Program-made: the position numbers and the translations under genes
The notes under the pieces: generated by a model
Database searches by the model: none
The model's input: only the letters and a program-made list of their open reading frames with translations
What the model was told of the DNA's origin: nothing
Shown here: one piece after another, positions 1-5,511 of the stretch
Position numbering within the stretch: position 1 is the first letter of the stretch
Layout: each line of letters starts with the position of its first letter
NCBI GenBank assembly: GCA_934190685.1
Contig: CAKPTK010000128.1
Coordinates: 1 to 5,990 of the forward strand
Length of the DNA stretch: 5,990 nucleotides
Source: an uncultured Prevotella sp.
GTDB taxonomy: Bacteria > Bacteroidota > Bacteroidia > Bacteroidales > Bacteroidaceae
Direction of reading: 5' to 3'

Positions 1-23
1 GCTTAATTTAAAATTTTAAATAA

Positions 24-59
24 GACAGGCGGATTCCCAAATGTGGGGGTCCGCCTGTC
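24..59. terminator. Hairpin, probable terminator of the neighbour left of the window
   Basis: Positions 24-33 pair perfectly with 50-59 (10 bp, GC-rich). The stem continues through two G-T pairs and three C-G pairs (36-38 with 45-47), leaving a six-base loop. On the plus strand a T-rich run follows from position 61, and on the minus strand the hairpin is followed by A/T-rich sequence, so it could work in both directions. A separate hairpin lies closer to the leftward peptidase gene, so this one more likely ends a rightward gene beyond the left edge, or acts as a backup. That assignment is inference. Confidence 0.6.
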
Positions 60-106
60 CTTTTGTTGTTTCTGTCTTCATATATTTTCTGCCGTGAGAA
101 AACGAA

Positions 107-143
107 AATAGGAGGAAGACGATAATTTTGTCTTCCTCCTATT
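107..143 (-). terminator. Rho-independent terminator of the peptidase operon
   Basis: Positions 107-120 and 130-143 form a perfect 14-bp inverted repeat around a nine-base loop. Read leftward, the stem is followed by a T-rich tract interrupted by CG (complement of about 98-106). It lies 27 bp past the stop codon of the C1 peptidase gene, the usual place and shape for an intrinsic terminator of the leftward transcript. Confidence 0.8.
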
Positions 144-170
144 CAGTTGTTGTCAAGCAAGAAAAGAGGC

Positions 171-1373
171 TTAGATGCCGAGCTTCTTGCGGATATCCTT
201 AGGAATGGCGTTCTTGTTGACCATGAAGTCCATGGTATTGGCGGCGATGAAGTTCTTCGTCATATACCAGATGCCTTTATAGGCACCAGTCTCGCCCCAT
301 GAGTTCTTCACCATGTAATATTCCTTGCCGTTCTGGTCCTTAGCGATGCCGAAGATGAGCATGCCGTGGTCGTCGGTCAGTTCCCAATTGTCGAAACGCT
401 GCTGGCGCATTTCCTGAGTGGGTACTACCTCAGGCACGTTGCAACCCAAAGAGTCGATGATGCTCTGCTTTTTGGCGGGCGCCATCTTGAGCCAACGAGC
501 CATGTCGCTTCCAGCGAGACTCTCGGTCTTCTTGGTGTCAATCATGTAGGCCAGACCTTGACGTGTGAAGCCTTCCTCGCTCACATCACCTCCCCAAGCG
601 ATGGTGTATCCGTTCATCACAGCGTTGTCGATGATGCGCATCATATCCTCCATCGGAACGTTCCATGAGAGTGGGAAGCGCCAGTTGTCTTGCACCTCCA
701 CGGCGAACGAAGTCCAGAAAGGATGGTGAGTATAAGAAGTGATGCTCACATAGTCGTTCCAGTCCACTCCAAGGCTGGCTGCGAAAGTCTGCGGAGTGTA
801 GCTCTTGCCCTGATAGGTGAACTTCTCCGGGCATTTGCCCAGATAAGCGTCGAGGATGCCCTGGAATCCCACCTTCCACTGTGGGGAAATCTTCTTGGCT
901 GAGCTTTTGGCCACGGCAGCCACATAAGGCTCAAGCAGAGAGAAGAACTCGTTGAAGTTGTTCAGTGAGTCACCGTAGAGCGAGCCGGGGAAAGGCATGG
1001 CATCCTCGGGGCAGATGCCGTAATGCTGGATGACGTAGAGAGGGTCATAGGCTGAGCCACCTTGAGAGAACTGGCAGTCGCCGTGGAAGCGCACCACCTG
1101 GATGGCGCGATCCATATAAGTCTTGTTGGCCACGAAAGACTCGCAGAGGTCATAGGTCTTGCCCGTCTTCTTCAGGATTTCAGCCTCGAAGAAGGAGAGG
1201 GTTGAGTAGTCCCAGCACGTACCGCTGCGGTTCTGGTCCTTGATGCTTGTAATCTTGTTTTCCTTGACTACTGTGAACACGGGTTTGTTGCTCTTCACAG
1301 AGTCCTTTTTCTGCTCTGCGCTTGCGCCCATGCTCACAAGGGCGAGGAGAGCGATGACTAATGTTTTTTTCAT
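171..1373 (-). CDS. Exported C1 family (bleomycin hydrolase/PepC-type) cysteine peptidase
   Basis: A 400-residue papain-superfamily cysteine peptidase. Residues 1-19 are a type I signal peptide: KK, a hydrophobic stretch, then ASA before Glu20. There is no lipobox Cys, so a soluble periplasmic or secreted enzyme is expected. The active site is complete: oxyanion-hole Gln47 and nucleophile Cys53 in DQNRSGTCWDYST, His336 in DDHGMLIFG and Asn357 in VKNSWGE. The long stretch between Cys and His and the GTCW and KNSWG contexts fit the C1B branch (aminopeptidase C/bleomycin hydrolase) rather than classical papains. Family members are often cytosolic aminopeptidases; this one is exported and ends soon after the catalytic domain (PKDIRKKLGI), without the longer C-terminal arm seen in PepC. 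Asp follows the GTCW motif where Ser or Ala is usual. The gene lies 39 bp downstream of the M24 aminopeptidase gene and probably shares its transcript. The start at 1373 gives an intact signal peptide and follows A-rich sequence without a Shine-Dalgarno motif. The exact substrate is unknown. Confidence 0.9.
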   Translation of the reverse strand: MKKTLVIALLALVSMGASAEQKKDSVKSNKPVFTVVKENKITSIKDQNRSGTCWDYSTLSFFEAEILKKTGKTYDLCESFVANKTYMDRAIQVVRFHGDCQFSQGGSAYDPLYVIQHYGICPEDAMPFPGSLYGDSLNNFNEFFSLLEPYVAAVAKSSAKKISPQWKVGFQGILDAYLGKCPEKFTYQGKSYTPQTFAASLGVDWNDYVSITSYTHHPFWTSFAVEVQDNWRFPLSWNVPMEDMMRIIDNAVMNGYTIAWGGDVSEEGFTRQGLAYMIDTKKTESLAGSDMARWLKMAPAKKQSIIDSLGCNVPEVVPTQEMRQQRFDNWELTDDHGMLIFGIAKDQNGKEYYMVKNSWGETGAYKGIWYMTKNFIAANTMDFMVNKNAIPKDIRKKLGI

Positions 1374-1412
1374 TCTTTTGTTTGGTTTATTGCTTTTACT
1401 TTGAAAATCCGT

Positions 1413-2819
1413 TTATTCCCTGTTCTTCGCCATGAACGCCTCCACATCCTTGGGATGATAGGGGATGCGGTCCTTGCCGAGGAATCGGCAGCCGTCCTTG
1501 GTGATGAGTACATCGTCTTCGATGCGGATGCCGCCGAAGTCCTTGTAGGTCTCGAGCAGGTCGAAGTTGATGAACTCTTTGCAATGTCCGCTGGCTTTCC
1601 AGTCGTCAATGAGTGCAGGGATGAAATAGATGCCCGGCTCGTCGGTCACCACGAACCCCTCTTGCAGGCGTCGTCCCATGCGCAGGCAGTTGGTGCCGAA
1701 CTGGTCGAGACGCGGATGTGTCTCCTCGTCGAAGCCCACATAACGTTGGTCGAGCGACTCCATGTCGTGCACATCCATGCCCATCATGTGGCCCAGTCCG
1801 TGGGGCAGGAACATGGCGTGGGCACCGGCAGCTACAGCCTCTTCTGTGTCTCCCTTCATCAGTCCAAGTTCCTTTAGGCGGTCGGTCATCAGCTTGCACA
1901 CAGCCAAGTGTACGTCGAAATATTTCACACCCGGCTTGGCCACCTTCAGTGTGTAGTCGTGGCAAGCCTCAACGATGGAGTAAATCTCCAACTGACGCTG
2001 GGTGAACTTGCCGCTCACAGGCATGGTGCGCGTGTTGTCCGAGCAATAGTTGTTGATGGTCTCGGCACCAGCGTCGCAGAGCACCAACCGTCCCTCCTCA
2101 AGCTTTTTCATTGAGGGGTTGCCATGCATGATCTCGCCGTGCTGGGTGTAGATAGTGGGGAAGCTGACCATCGCTCCATAGGAGTTGGCCACGCCGTCCA
2201 CCTGTCCGCCGACAAACTTCTCCGTCACACCGGGGCGTGTGAGTCGCATGGCGGTGGTGTGCATCTTGTAGCCGATGACGGCAGCCCGCTCCAGTTCCTC
2301 TATCTCTTGTGGCTCCTTGGTGGAACGTTGTTTCACCACAGCTTGGATGAGCGGCATGGAAGCCGACTCCTTCTGCTGGTTGGGATGGATGCCGAGCAAG
2401 TCGAATATCTGGAGCTTGATGTCGTAGCGGTAGGGAGGGAGGAAGTGGATGGTGCGCTTCTGGCGCATGGCGTCGTTGCAGATGGTCTTCAGACTGCGCA
2501 TGGGGGCGGTGCAGCCCACGCCCACGGCTTCCGCCATGTCGTGTACACTCTCCACGGAGCCATACCACACGATGTCCTCTATGTCAATGTCGTCGCCCAC
2601 AAGTGTCTCGATGTCGTTGTCGATGTCGATGACGCCCACGAGGCCGTCGCGCTGTAGACCGAAATAGTAAAGGAAAGAGGAGTCTTGGCGGAAAGGATAA
2701 TAGCCGTTTGCAGGGAAGTTGCAGGGCGAATCGTTGTTTCCGAAGAGAATGATGATGCCGCTCTTTACGAGCTTTTTCAGCTCAGCGCGTCGGCTTACGT
2801 AGGTCTCTTTGCTAAACAT
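1413..2819 (-). CDS. pepP: Xaa-Pro aminopeptidase (aminopeptidase P, M24B)
   Basis: A 468-residue metallopeptidase that removes an N-terminal residue when proline is second. Residues 1 to about 150 are the creatinase-like N-terminal (AMP_N) domain; residues from about 175 to 455 are the pita-bread M24 domain. All five dinuclear metal ligands can be placed: Asp249 (CDAGAE), Asp261 (CSDNTRT), His344 (second His of HGLGH), Glu394 (TDEPGIY) and Glu434 (RIEDD). The catalytic histidines matching E. coli PepP His243 and His361 are His232 (MHGNP) and His351 (DVHD). There is no signal peptide, so it is predicted to be cytosolic. Length and the N-terminus MFSKETYVSRRAEL match Bacteroidota members, supporting the start at 2819. 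It is the first gene of a leftward pair with the exported C1 peptidase and has its own promoter core at 2855-2863. Residues 65-83 form a very acidic Asp/Ile-rich stretch in the N-terminal domain. The enzyme class is firm; the symbol is by family, and dipeptidase (prolidase) activity cannot be excluded from sequence alone. Confidence 0.93.
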   Translation of the reverse strand: MFSKETYVSRRAELKKLVKSGIIILFGNNDSPCNFPANGYYPFRQDSSFLYYFGLQRDGLVGVIDIDNDIETLVGDDIDIEDIVWYGSVESVHDMAEAVGVGCTAPMRSLKTICNDAMRQKRTIHFLPPYRYDIKLQIFDLLGIHPNQQKESASMPLIQAVVKQRSTKEPQEIEELERAAVIGYKMHTTAMRLTRPGVTEKFVGGQVDGVANSYGAMVSFPTIYTQHGEIMHGNPSMKKLEEGRLVLCDAGAETINNYCSDNTRTMPVSGKFTQRQLEIYSIVEACHDYTLKVAKPGVKYFDVHLAVCKLMTDRLKELGLMKGDTEEAVAAGAHAMFLPHGLGHMMGMDVHDMESLDQRYVGFDEETHPRLDQFGTNCLRMGRRLQEGFVVTDEPGIYFIPALIDDWKASGHCKEFINFDLLETYKDFGGIRIEDDVLITKDGCRFLGKDRIPYHPKDVEAFMAKNRE

Positions 2820-2854
2820 AATGAGTCAATATTATAATTTTTCAAATTTTGATT

Positions 2855-2863
2855 GCAAAGTTA
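2855..2863 (-). promoter_or_regulatory. Bacteroidota-type -7 promoter element for the peptidase operon
   Basis: Read on the minus strand this is TAACTTTGC, a perfect match to the Bacteroidota sigma-ABfr -7 consensus TAnnTTTG. It lies 35 bp upstream of the M24 start codon, implying a leader of about 30 nt. No clear TTTG -33 element sits 19-21 bp upstream, so the call rests on the core match and the position. Confidence 0.65.
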
Positions 2864-2886
2864 AGCATTATTATGCAGATAATTAC

Positions 2887-2895
2887 TAACTTTGC
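2887..2895 (+). promoter_or_regulatory. Bacteroidota-type -7 promoter element for the patatin gene
   Basis: TAACTTTGC on the plus strand matches TAnnTTTG exactly and lies 20 bp upstream of the patatin ATG, so the leader would be only about 15 nt. The expected -33 region falls on TTAAG at 2861-2865, a weak match that overlaps the -7 element of the divergent promoter. There is no Shine-Dalgarno sequence before the ATG, which is usual for this phylum. Confidence 0.65.
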
Positions 2896-2915
2896 GTCAA
2901 ATTTAACGAGTTTTT

Positions 2916-3764
2916 ATGCAGATTGATCGTAACACAGGCCTTGTTCTTGAAGGTGGCGGCATGCGCGGTGTGTTCACCAGTGGCGTGCTCGACGGATTTA
3001 TGAAACACGAGTTGTATTTCCGCTATGTCGTGGCGGTTTCGGCGGGTGCGTGCAATGGACTCTCCTATATGAGTCGTCAGCCCCGAAGGGCGCGCATCTC
3101 CAACATCGACTATCTTGCCCGCTATCAGTACATCGGGTTGCGCCACTTGGTCACCCAGGGGTGCATCTTCGACAGTGAGCTGCTTTACGACAAATTCCCC
3201 AACAAACTCCTGCCCTTCGACTATGACACATATTTTGCCAACCCCGCCACGTTCGAGATGGTCACCACCGATTGCCTAACCGGTCGCTCTTGCTATCTCA
3301 GCGAGCACGACGGCAATCGCCAACGCCTGCTCGACATCGTCCGTGCCAGCAGTTCGCTTCCTTATGTGAGCAAGATTGTGTGGGTGGACGGAGTGCCGAT
3401 GCTCGACGGAGGCATCATCGACAGCATCCCCGTGATGCATGCCATGGAGCAGGGGCACAGCAAGAATGTGCTCGTCTTGACTCGCAACAAGGGTTTCCGC
3501 AGCACTGACCACGATCACAAGATTCCGAAGTTCATTTACAAGAAATATCCTCGTCTCAGAGTGGCACTGAGCCACCGTGTCGAGGCCTACAACCGCCAGC
3601 TTGACTTGATTGACCAGTTGGAGGAAAGTGGTCAGGTGGTGTGTATTCGTCCCCAGCATCCTGTCGAGGTGGGGCGCATCGAGAAAGACACGGCCAAGCT
3701 TGAGCGTCTCTACGAGGAAGGTTTTGCGCTGGGCGAGAAATTCTGCGCCGAATATTTCTCTTAG
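2916..3764 (+). CDS. Patatin-like phospholipase, YjjU type
   Basis: A 282-residue patatin-fold acyl hydrolase with a Ser-Asp dyad. The oxyanion-hole loop is GGGMRG at 13-18, the nucleophile Ser42 lies in AVSAGACNG, and the catalytic Asp164 lies in LDGGIIDSIPV. The first Gly of the usual GxSxG elbow is Ala40. The sequence EGGGMRGVFTSGVLDGFM, the VRASSSLPY stretch at 142-150 and the C-terminal segment ending EEGFALGEKF resemble E. coli YjjU and its relatives (patatin domain followed by a short DUF6363-like tail). No signal peptide or membrane segment is visible, so it is predicted to be cytosolic or loosely membrane-associated and to hydrolyse lipid acyl esters. The natural substrate is unknown. 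It is transcribed divergently from the peptidase pair from a promoter core 20 bp upstream, and the ATG at 2916 puts the GGG motif at the usual distance from the N-terminus. No convincing terminator follows it, so transcription may run on into the small membrane-protein genes. Confidence 0.9.
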   Translation: MQIDRNTGLVLEGGGMRGVFTSGVLDGFMKHELYFRYVVAVSAGACNGLSYMSRQPRRARISNIDYLARYQYIGLRHLVTQGCIFDSELLYDKFPNKLLPFDYDTYFANPATFEMVTTDCLTGRSCYLSEHDGNRQRLLDIVRASSSLPYVSKIVWVDGVPMLDGGIIDSIPVMHAMEQGHSKNVLVLTRNKGFRSTDHDHKIPKFIYKKYPRLRVALSHRVEAYNRQLDLIDQLEESGQVVCIRPQHPVEVGRIEKDTAKLERLYEEGFALGEKFCAEYFS

Positions 3765-3922
3765 CCGCCAGTTCCCGTCCGTCTCGTAACTAAGCCTTTG
3801 GGCGGCATCCGTATCTCAGTCATCCTTTTGAATACTTATTGGTCGGCCTTTTCTTTAAGGCAAATATGTCTCAAGATTCTAATTAAGCGTACATTGATTT
3901 TAATCGATGAGATACAAAATGA

Positions 3923-4057
3923 GCCAAAGACGAGGCTGCTGAACACGAGGCCCAGGAAGCCAAGAAATGGAGCTTGATAGGTATCGTGGTAGGACTCATT
4001 GTCGATATCATTTATGTATTGGTGAATGGTGCGACCCTCATGGCTGCGGCGCATTAA
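3923..4057 (+). pseudogene. C-terminal remnant of a CD225/dispanin-like small membrane protein
   Basis: In the frame ending at the TAA at 4055-4057 there are 44 codons that read like the second half of a bacterial CD225/dispanin protein: an Ala/Glu-rich loop (AKDEAAEHEAQEAKKWS), then a hydrophobic segment (IGIVVGLIVDIIYVLVN) and a short tail ending AAAH. The frame is closed just upstream by TGA at 3920-3922 and by further stops at 3908-3910 and 3884-3886. The first transmembrane half with its usual Cys-rich motif is absent from all three forward frames of 3765-3922. An ATG at 3866 lies in the same frame but meets a stop after six codons. A TTG at 3974 could in principle start a 27-residue single-span peptide. 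The last 32 bases overlap the DUF2752 gene. CD225, DUF2752 and TM2 genes tend to occur together in Bacteroidales, which supports the call. The remaining bases 3765-3922 are noncoding, A/T-rich towards the right, and show no convincing promoter or terminator. Confidence 0.6.
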
Positions 4058-4424
4058 CAACAAGTATAGCTACCTGGTGTTGGGAGCCGTCGTTGTCGGT
4101 GTGCTCTGCATGTACAATCCCACAAGCTACTGGTTCTGGCCCAAATGCCCAGTCAAACTGTTGACGGGGCTGAGTTGCCCGGGTTGTGGCATCCAACGGT
4201 TTGTCCATGCGTTCATACACGGACAATTCCGCACGGCCATTCACTACAACTATTACTTGCTCTATGCGCTTCCCTTTCTGCTGCTCAATGTCGTGGCCTA
4301 CTATCTACCCGAGAGTCGGATGCGGAGTCGGATGAAGGACATGCTCGAAAGTAAGCCTTCGCTCTACTTCTACATCTTCTCCTTCGTGCTGTGGTTCGTC
4401 ATAAGAAACATTTTTGATATTTAA
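4026..4424 (+). CDS. DUF2752 family small membrane protein
   Basis: A 132-residue predicted inner-membrane protein. Hydrophobic segments lie at about 14-30, 76-94 and 112-128. Between the first two is the DUF2752 signature: Cys41 (KCPVKLLTGL), then Cys51 and Cys54 in CPGCGIQR, then a His-rich stretch (VHAFIHGQFRTAIHYN). The paired CxxC and the upstream Cys are invariant in the family and suggest metal binding or redox chemistry, but no biochemical function is established. The ATG at 4026 lies inside the 3' end of the CD225-like remnant (32-base overlap). The next in-frame ATG, at 4110, would remove the first membrane segment, so 4026 is preferred, although a non-ATG start slightly downstream is possible. 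The stop is four bases before the TM2 gene, so the two are almost certainly cotranscribed. The promoter is not evident; it may be read-through from the patatin gene. Confidence 0.87.
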   Translation: MVRPSWLRRINNKYSYLVLGAVVVGVLCMYNPTSYWFWPKCPVKLLTGLSCPGCGIQRFVHAFIHGQFRTAIHYNYYLLYALPFLLLNVVAYYLPESRMRSRMKDMLESKPSLYFYIFSFVLWFVIRNIFDI

Positions 4425-4428
4425 GTGT

Positions 4429-4767
4429 ATGGAAAAATCTCAAGTTGACCAGTTGCTTGCCGTCTACGGCAGCCGTTTCCCCATTGGATGCATCAACCTT
4501 GTCAGAGAGCGTCTGCAAGAGATGGAGTATGACCAAGGGGCATTGTACTTGGCGGAGACCAAAGACCCCACCATCTCCATCATCCTGTCCGTGTTGACGG
4601 GAGGATTGGGTATCGACCGCTTCTATATCGGTGACACCATCATGGGTGTGCTGAAGTTGATTACATGCGGCGGTTGCGGTGTCTGGGCCCTTGTCGACTT
4701 GTTTCTGATTATGGACGCCACTCGGCAGAAAAACCTCCAGAACTTGATGGCGCTGACCAATGTGTAA
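4429..4767 (+). CDS. TM2 domain-containing small membrane protein
   Basis: A 112-residue protein. Residues 1-45 form a charged, probably helical cytosolic N-terminus. Residues 46-95 are a TM2 domain: KDP, a first membrane helix (TISIILSVLTGGLG), the short turn IDRFYIGD with the conserved D/H-R-F-Y, and a second helix through GVLKLITCGGCGVWALVDLFLIM. The tail ATRQKNLQNLM matches the usual end of Bacteroidota members. A longer reading from a TTG at 4414 overlaps the DUF2752 stop; the ATG at 4429 gives the usual N-terminus and a clean four-base gap, so it is chosen. TM2 proteins are widespread, and the bacterial ones have no settled function. It is the last gene before the strong terminator at 4781-4823 and is presumably made together with DUF2752. 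Confidence 0.9.
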   Translation: MEKSQVDQLLAVYGSRFPIGCINLVRERLQEMEYDQGALYLAETKDPTISIILSVLTGGLGIDRFYIGDTIMGVLKLITCGGCGVWALVDLFLIMDATRQKNLQNLMALTNV

Positions 4768-4780
4768 GTAATATTCATAT

Positions 4781-4823
4781 ACAAAAATCCCGCTATGTAG
4801 GAACATCATAGCGGGATTTTTGT
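4781..4823. terminator. Bidirectional rho-independent terminator between TM2 gene and trmD
   Basis: A perfect 17-bp inverted repeat (4781-4797 with 4807-4823) surrounds a nine-base loop. The core is CCCGCTATG and its complement, flanked by five A on the left arm and five T on the right, so either strand gives a stem ending in a U-run. It starts 14 bp after the TM2 stop and ends 3 bp before the trmD stop, between convergent genes. Confidence 0.93.
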
Positions 4824-4825
4824 GC

Positions 4826-5509
4826 TTATTTCTTTTTCTCGAGCAGGTCGGGACGGAGGCGTTTGGTGCGCTCGTAGCTCTGTTCGATTTCCCAATCCTT
4901 GATTTTCGCCTCGTTGCCGCTGAGCAGGATGTCGGGCACTTTCCAACCCTTGTAGTCGGCGGGGCGGGTGTAGATGGGGGCGGAGAGCATGTCGTCTTGG
5001 AAACAGTCGGACAGGGCACTCTGCTCGTCGCTGATCACGCCCGGAACGAGACGCACGATGGCGTCAGCCATCACGGCGGCGGGCAGTTCGCCGCCCGTGA
5101 GCACATAGTCGCCCACGCTGATTTCGCGGGTGATGAGATGGTCGCGCACACGTTGGTCGATGCCTTTGTAGTGGCCACAGAGGATGATGATGTTGTCCAG
5201 CATCGACAGGTCGTTCGCCACGTGTTGGTCAAACTTCTCGCCGTCGGGCGATGTGAAGATCACCTCGTCGTAGTGGCGCTCTGCCTTGAGGGCGGAGATG
5301 CAGCGGTCGATGGGCTCGCACTGCATCACCATGCCGGCGAAACCTCCGTAGGGGTAGTCGTCGACGCGCTTCCACTTGTCGAGGGTGTAGTCGCGGAGAT
5401 TGTGCAGATGTATTTCGGCGAGACCTTTCTTCTGTGCTCTCGCCAGAATTGACTCGCCCACGAAGCCTTCAAGCATCTCGGGCAGTACGGTGATGATGTC
5501 TATTCTCAT
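4826..5509 (-). CDS. trmD: tRNA (guanine(37)-N1)-methyltransferase TrmD
   Basis: A 227-residue SPOUT methyltransferase that uses S-adenosylmethionine to form m1G37 next to the anticodon, preventing +1 frameshifting; it is usually essential and cytosolic. The characteristic motifs occur in order: [13 protein letters not shown] at the N-terminus, [11 protein letters not shown] at 50-60, [12 protein letters not shown] at 110-121, the trefoil-knot stretch [13 protein letters not shown] at 132-144, and [20 protein letters not shown] at 180-199. Arg153 and Asp168 align with catalytic Arg154 and Asp169 of E. coli TrmD. The E. coli enzyme has about 28 more C-terminal residues; the shorter form is usual in Bacteroidota. 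The third Gly of the PYGGG loop is Phe56. The start at 5509 is fixed by the family N-terminus. The upstream protease gene ends 2 bp before it, so trmD is probably the second gene of that transcript. In many bacteria trmD sits with rpsP, rimM and rplS; here it does not, at least on the sides visible. Confidence 0.97.
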   Translation of the reverse strand: MRIDIITVLPEMLEGFVGESILARAQKKGLAEIHLHNLRDYTLDKWKRVDDYPYGGFAGMVMQCEPIDRCISALKAERHYDEVIFTSPDGEKFDQHVANDLSMLDNIIILCGHYKGIDQRVRDHLITREISVGDYVLTGGELPAAVMADAIVRLVPGVISDEQSALSDCFQDDMLSAPIYTRPADYKGWKVPDILLSGNEAKIKDWEIEQSYERTKRLRPDLLEKKK

Positions 5510-5511
5510 GT

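Noticed and set aside
2570..2632. Repetitive GATGTC-like bases that look like a short tandem repeat
   Set aside because: They encode the acidic Asp/Ile-rich stretch at residues 65-83 of the M24 N-terminal domain. The repeat look comes from codon use for alternating Asp and Ile, and similar acidic runs are normal in Bacteroidota homologues.
2124..2657. A 177-codon open frame on the plus strand opposite the M24 aminopeptidase gene
   Set aside because: It is antisense to a gene with a complete set of metal ligands, and its His/Val/Gly-rich composition is typical of such shadows.
3846..3861. A small hairpin (5-bp stem, six-base loop) after the patatin gene
   Set aside because: The stem is too short, lacks a following T-run and lies 80 bp from the stop, so it is not a credible terminator.
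3765..3974. The patatin frame stays open for 70 codons after its TAG stop
   Set aside because: Patatin relatives end where this one stops, the extra codons give a basic sequence with no domain I recognise, and no start codon or readthrough signal is evident. Chance openness is likely.
3836..4063. A 75-codon minus-strand frame with a hydrophobic segment in the patatin-DUF2752 gap
   Set aside because: Its hydrophobic part is antisense to the A/T-rich gap and the CD225-like remnant, which makes better sense on the plus strand; no promoter or partner gene supports it.
4399..5019. A 206-codon minus-strand frame spanning the TM2 gene, the terminator and the end of trmD
   Set aside because: It crosses a strong bidirectional terminator and is antisense to TM2 and out of frame with trmD, so it is an artefact.
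4820..5452. A 210-codon open frame on the plus strand opposite trmD
   Set aside because: It lies entirely antisense to an unmistakable TrmD, is rich in Val, His, Gly and Asp as expected from the complement of a GC-biased gene, starts inside the terminator and matches no family I recognise.
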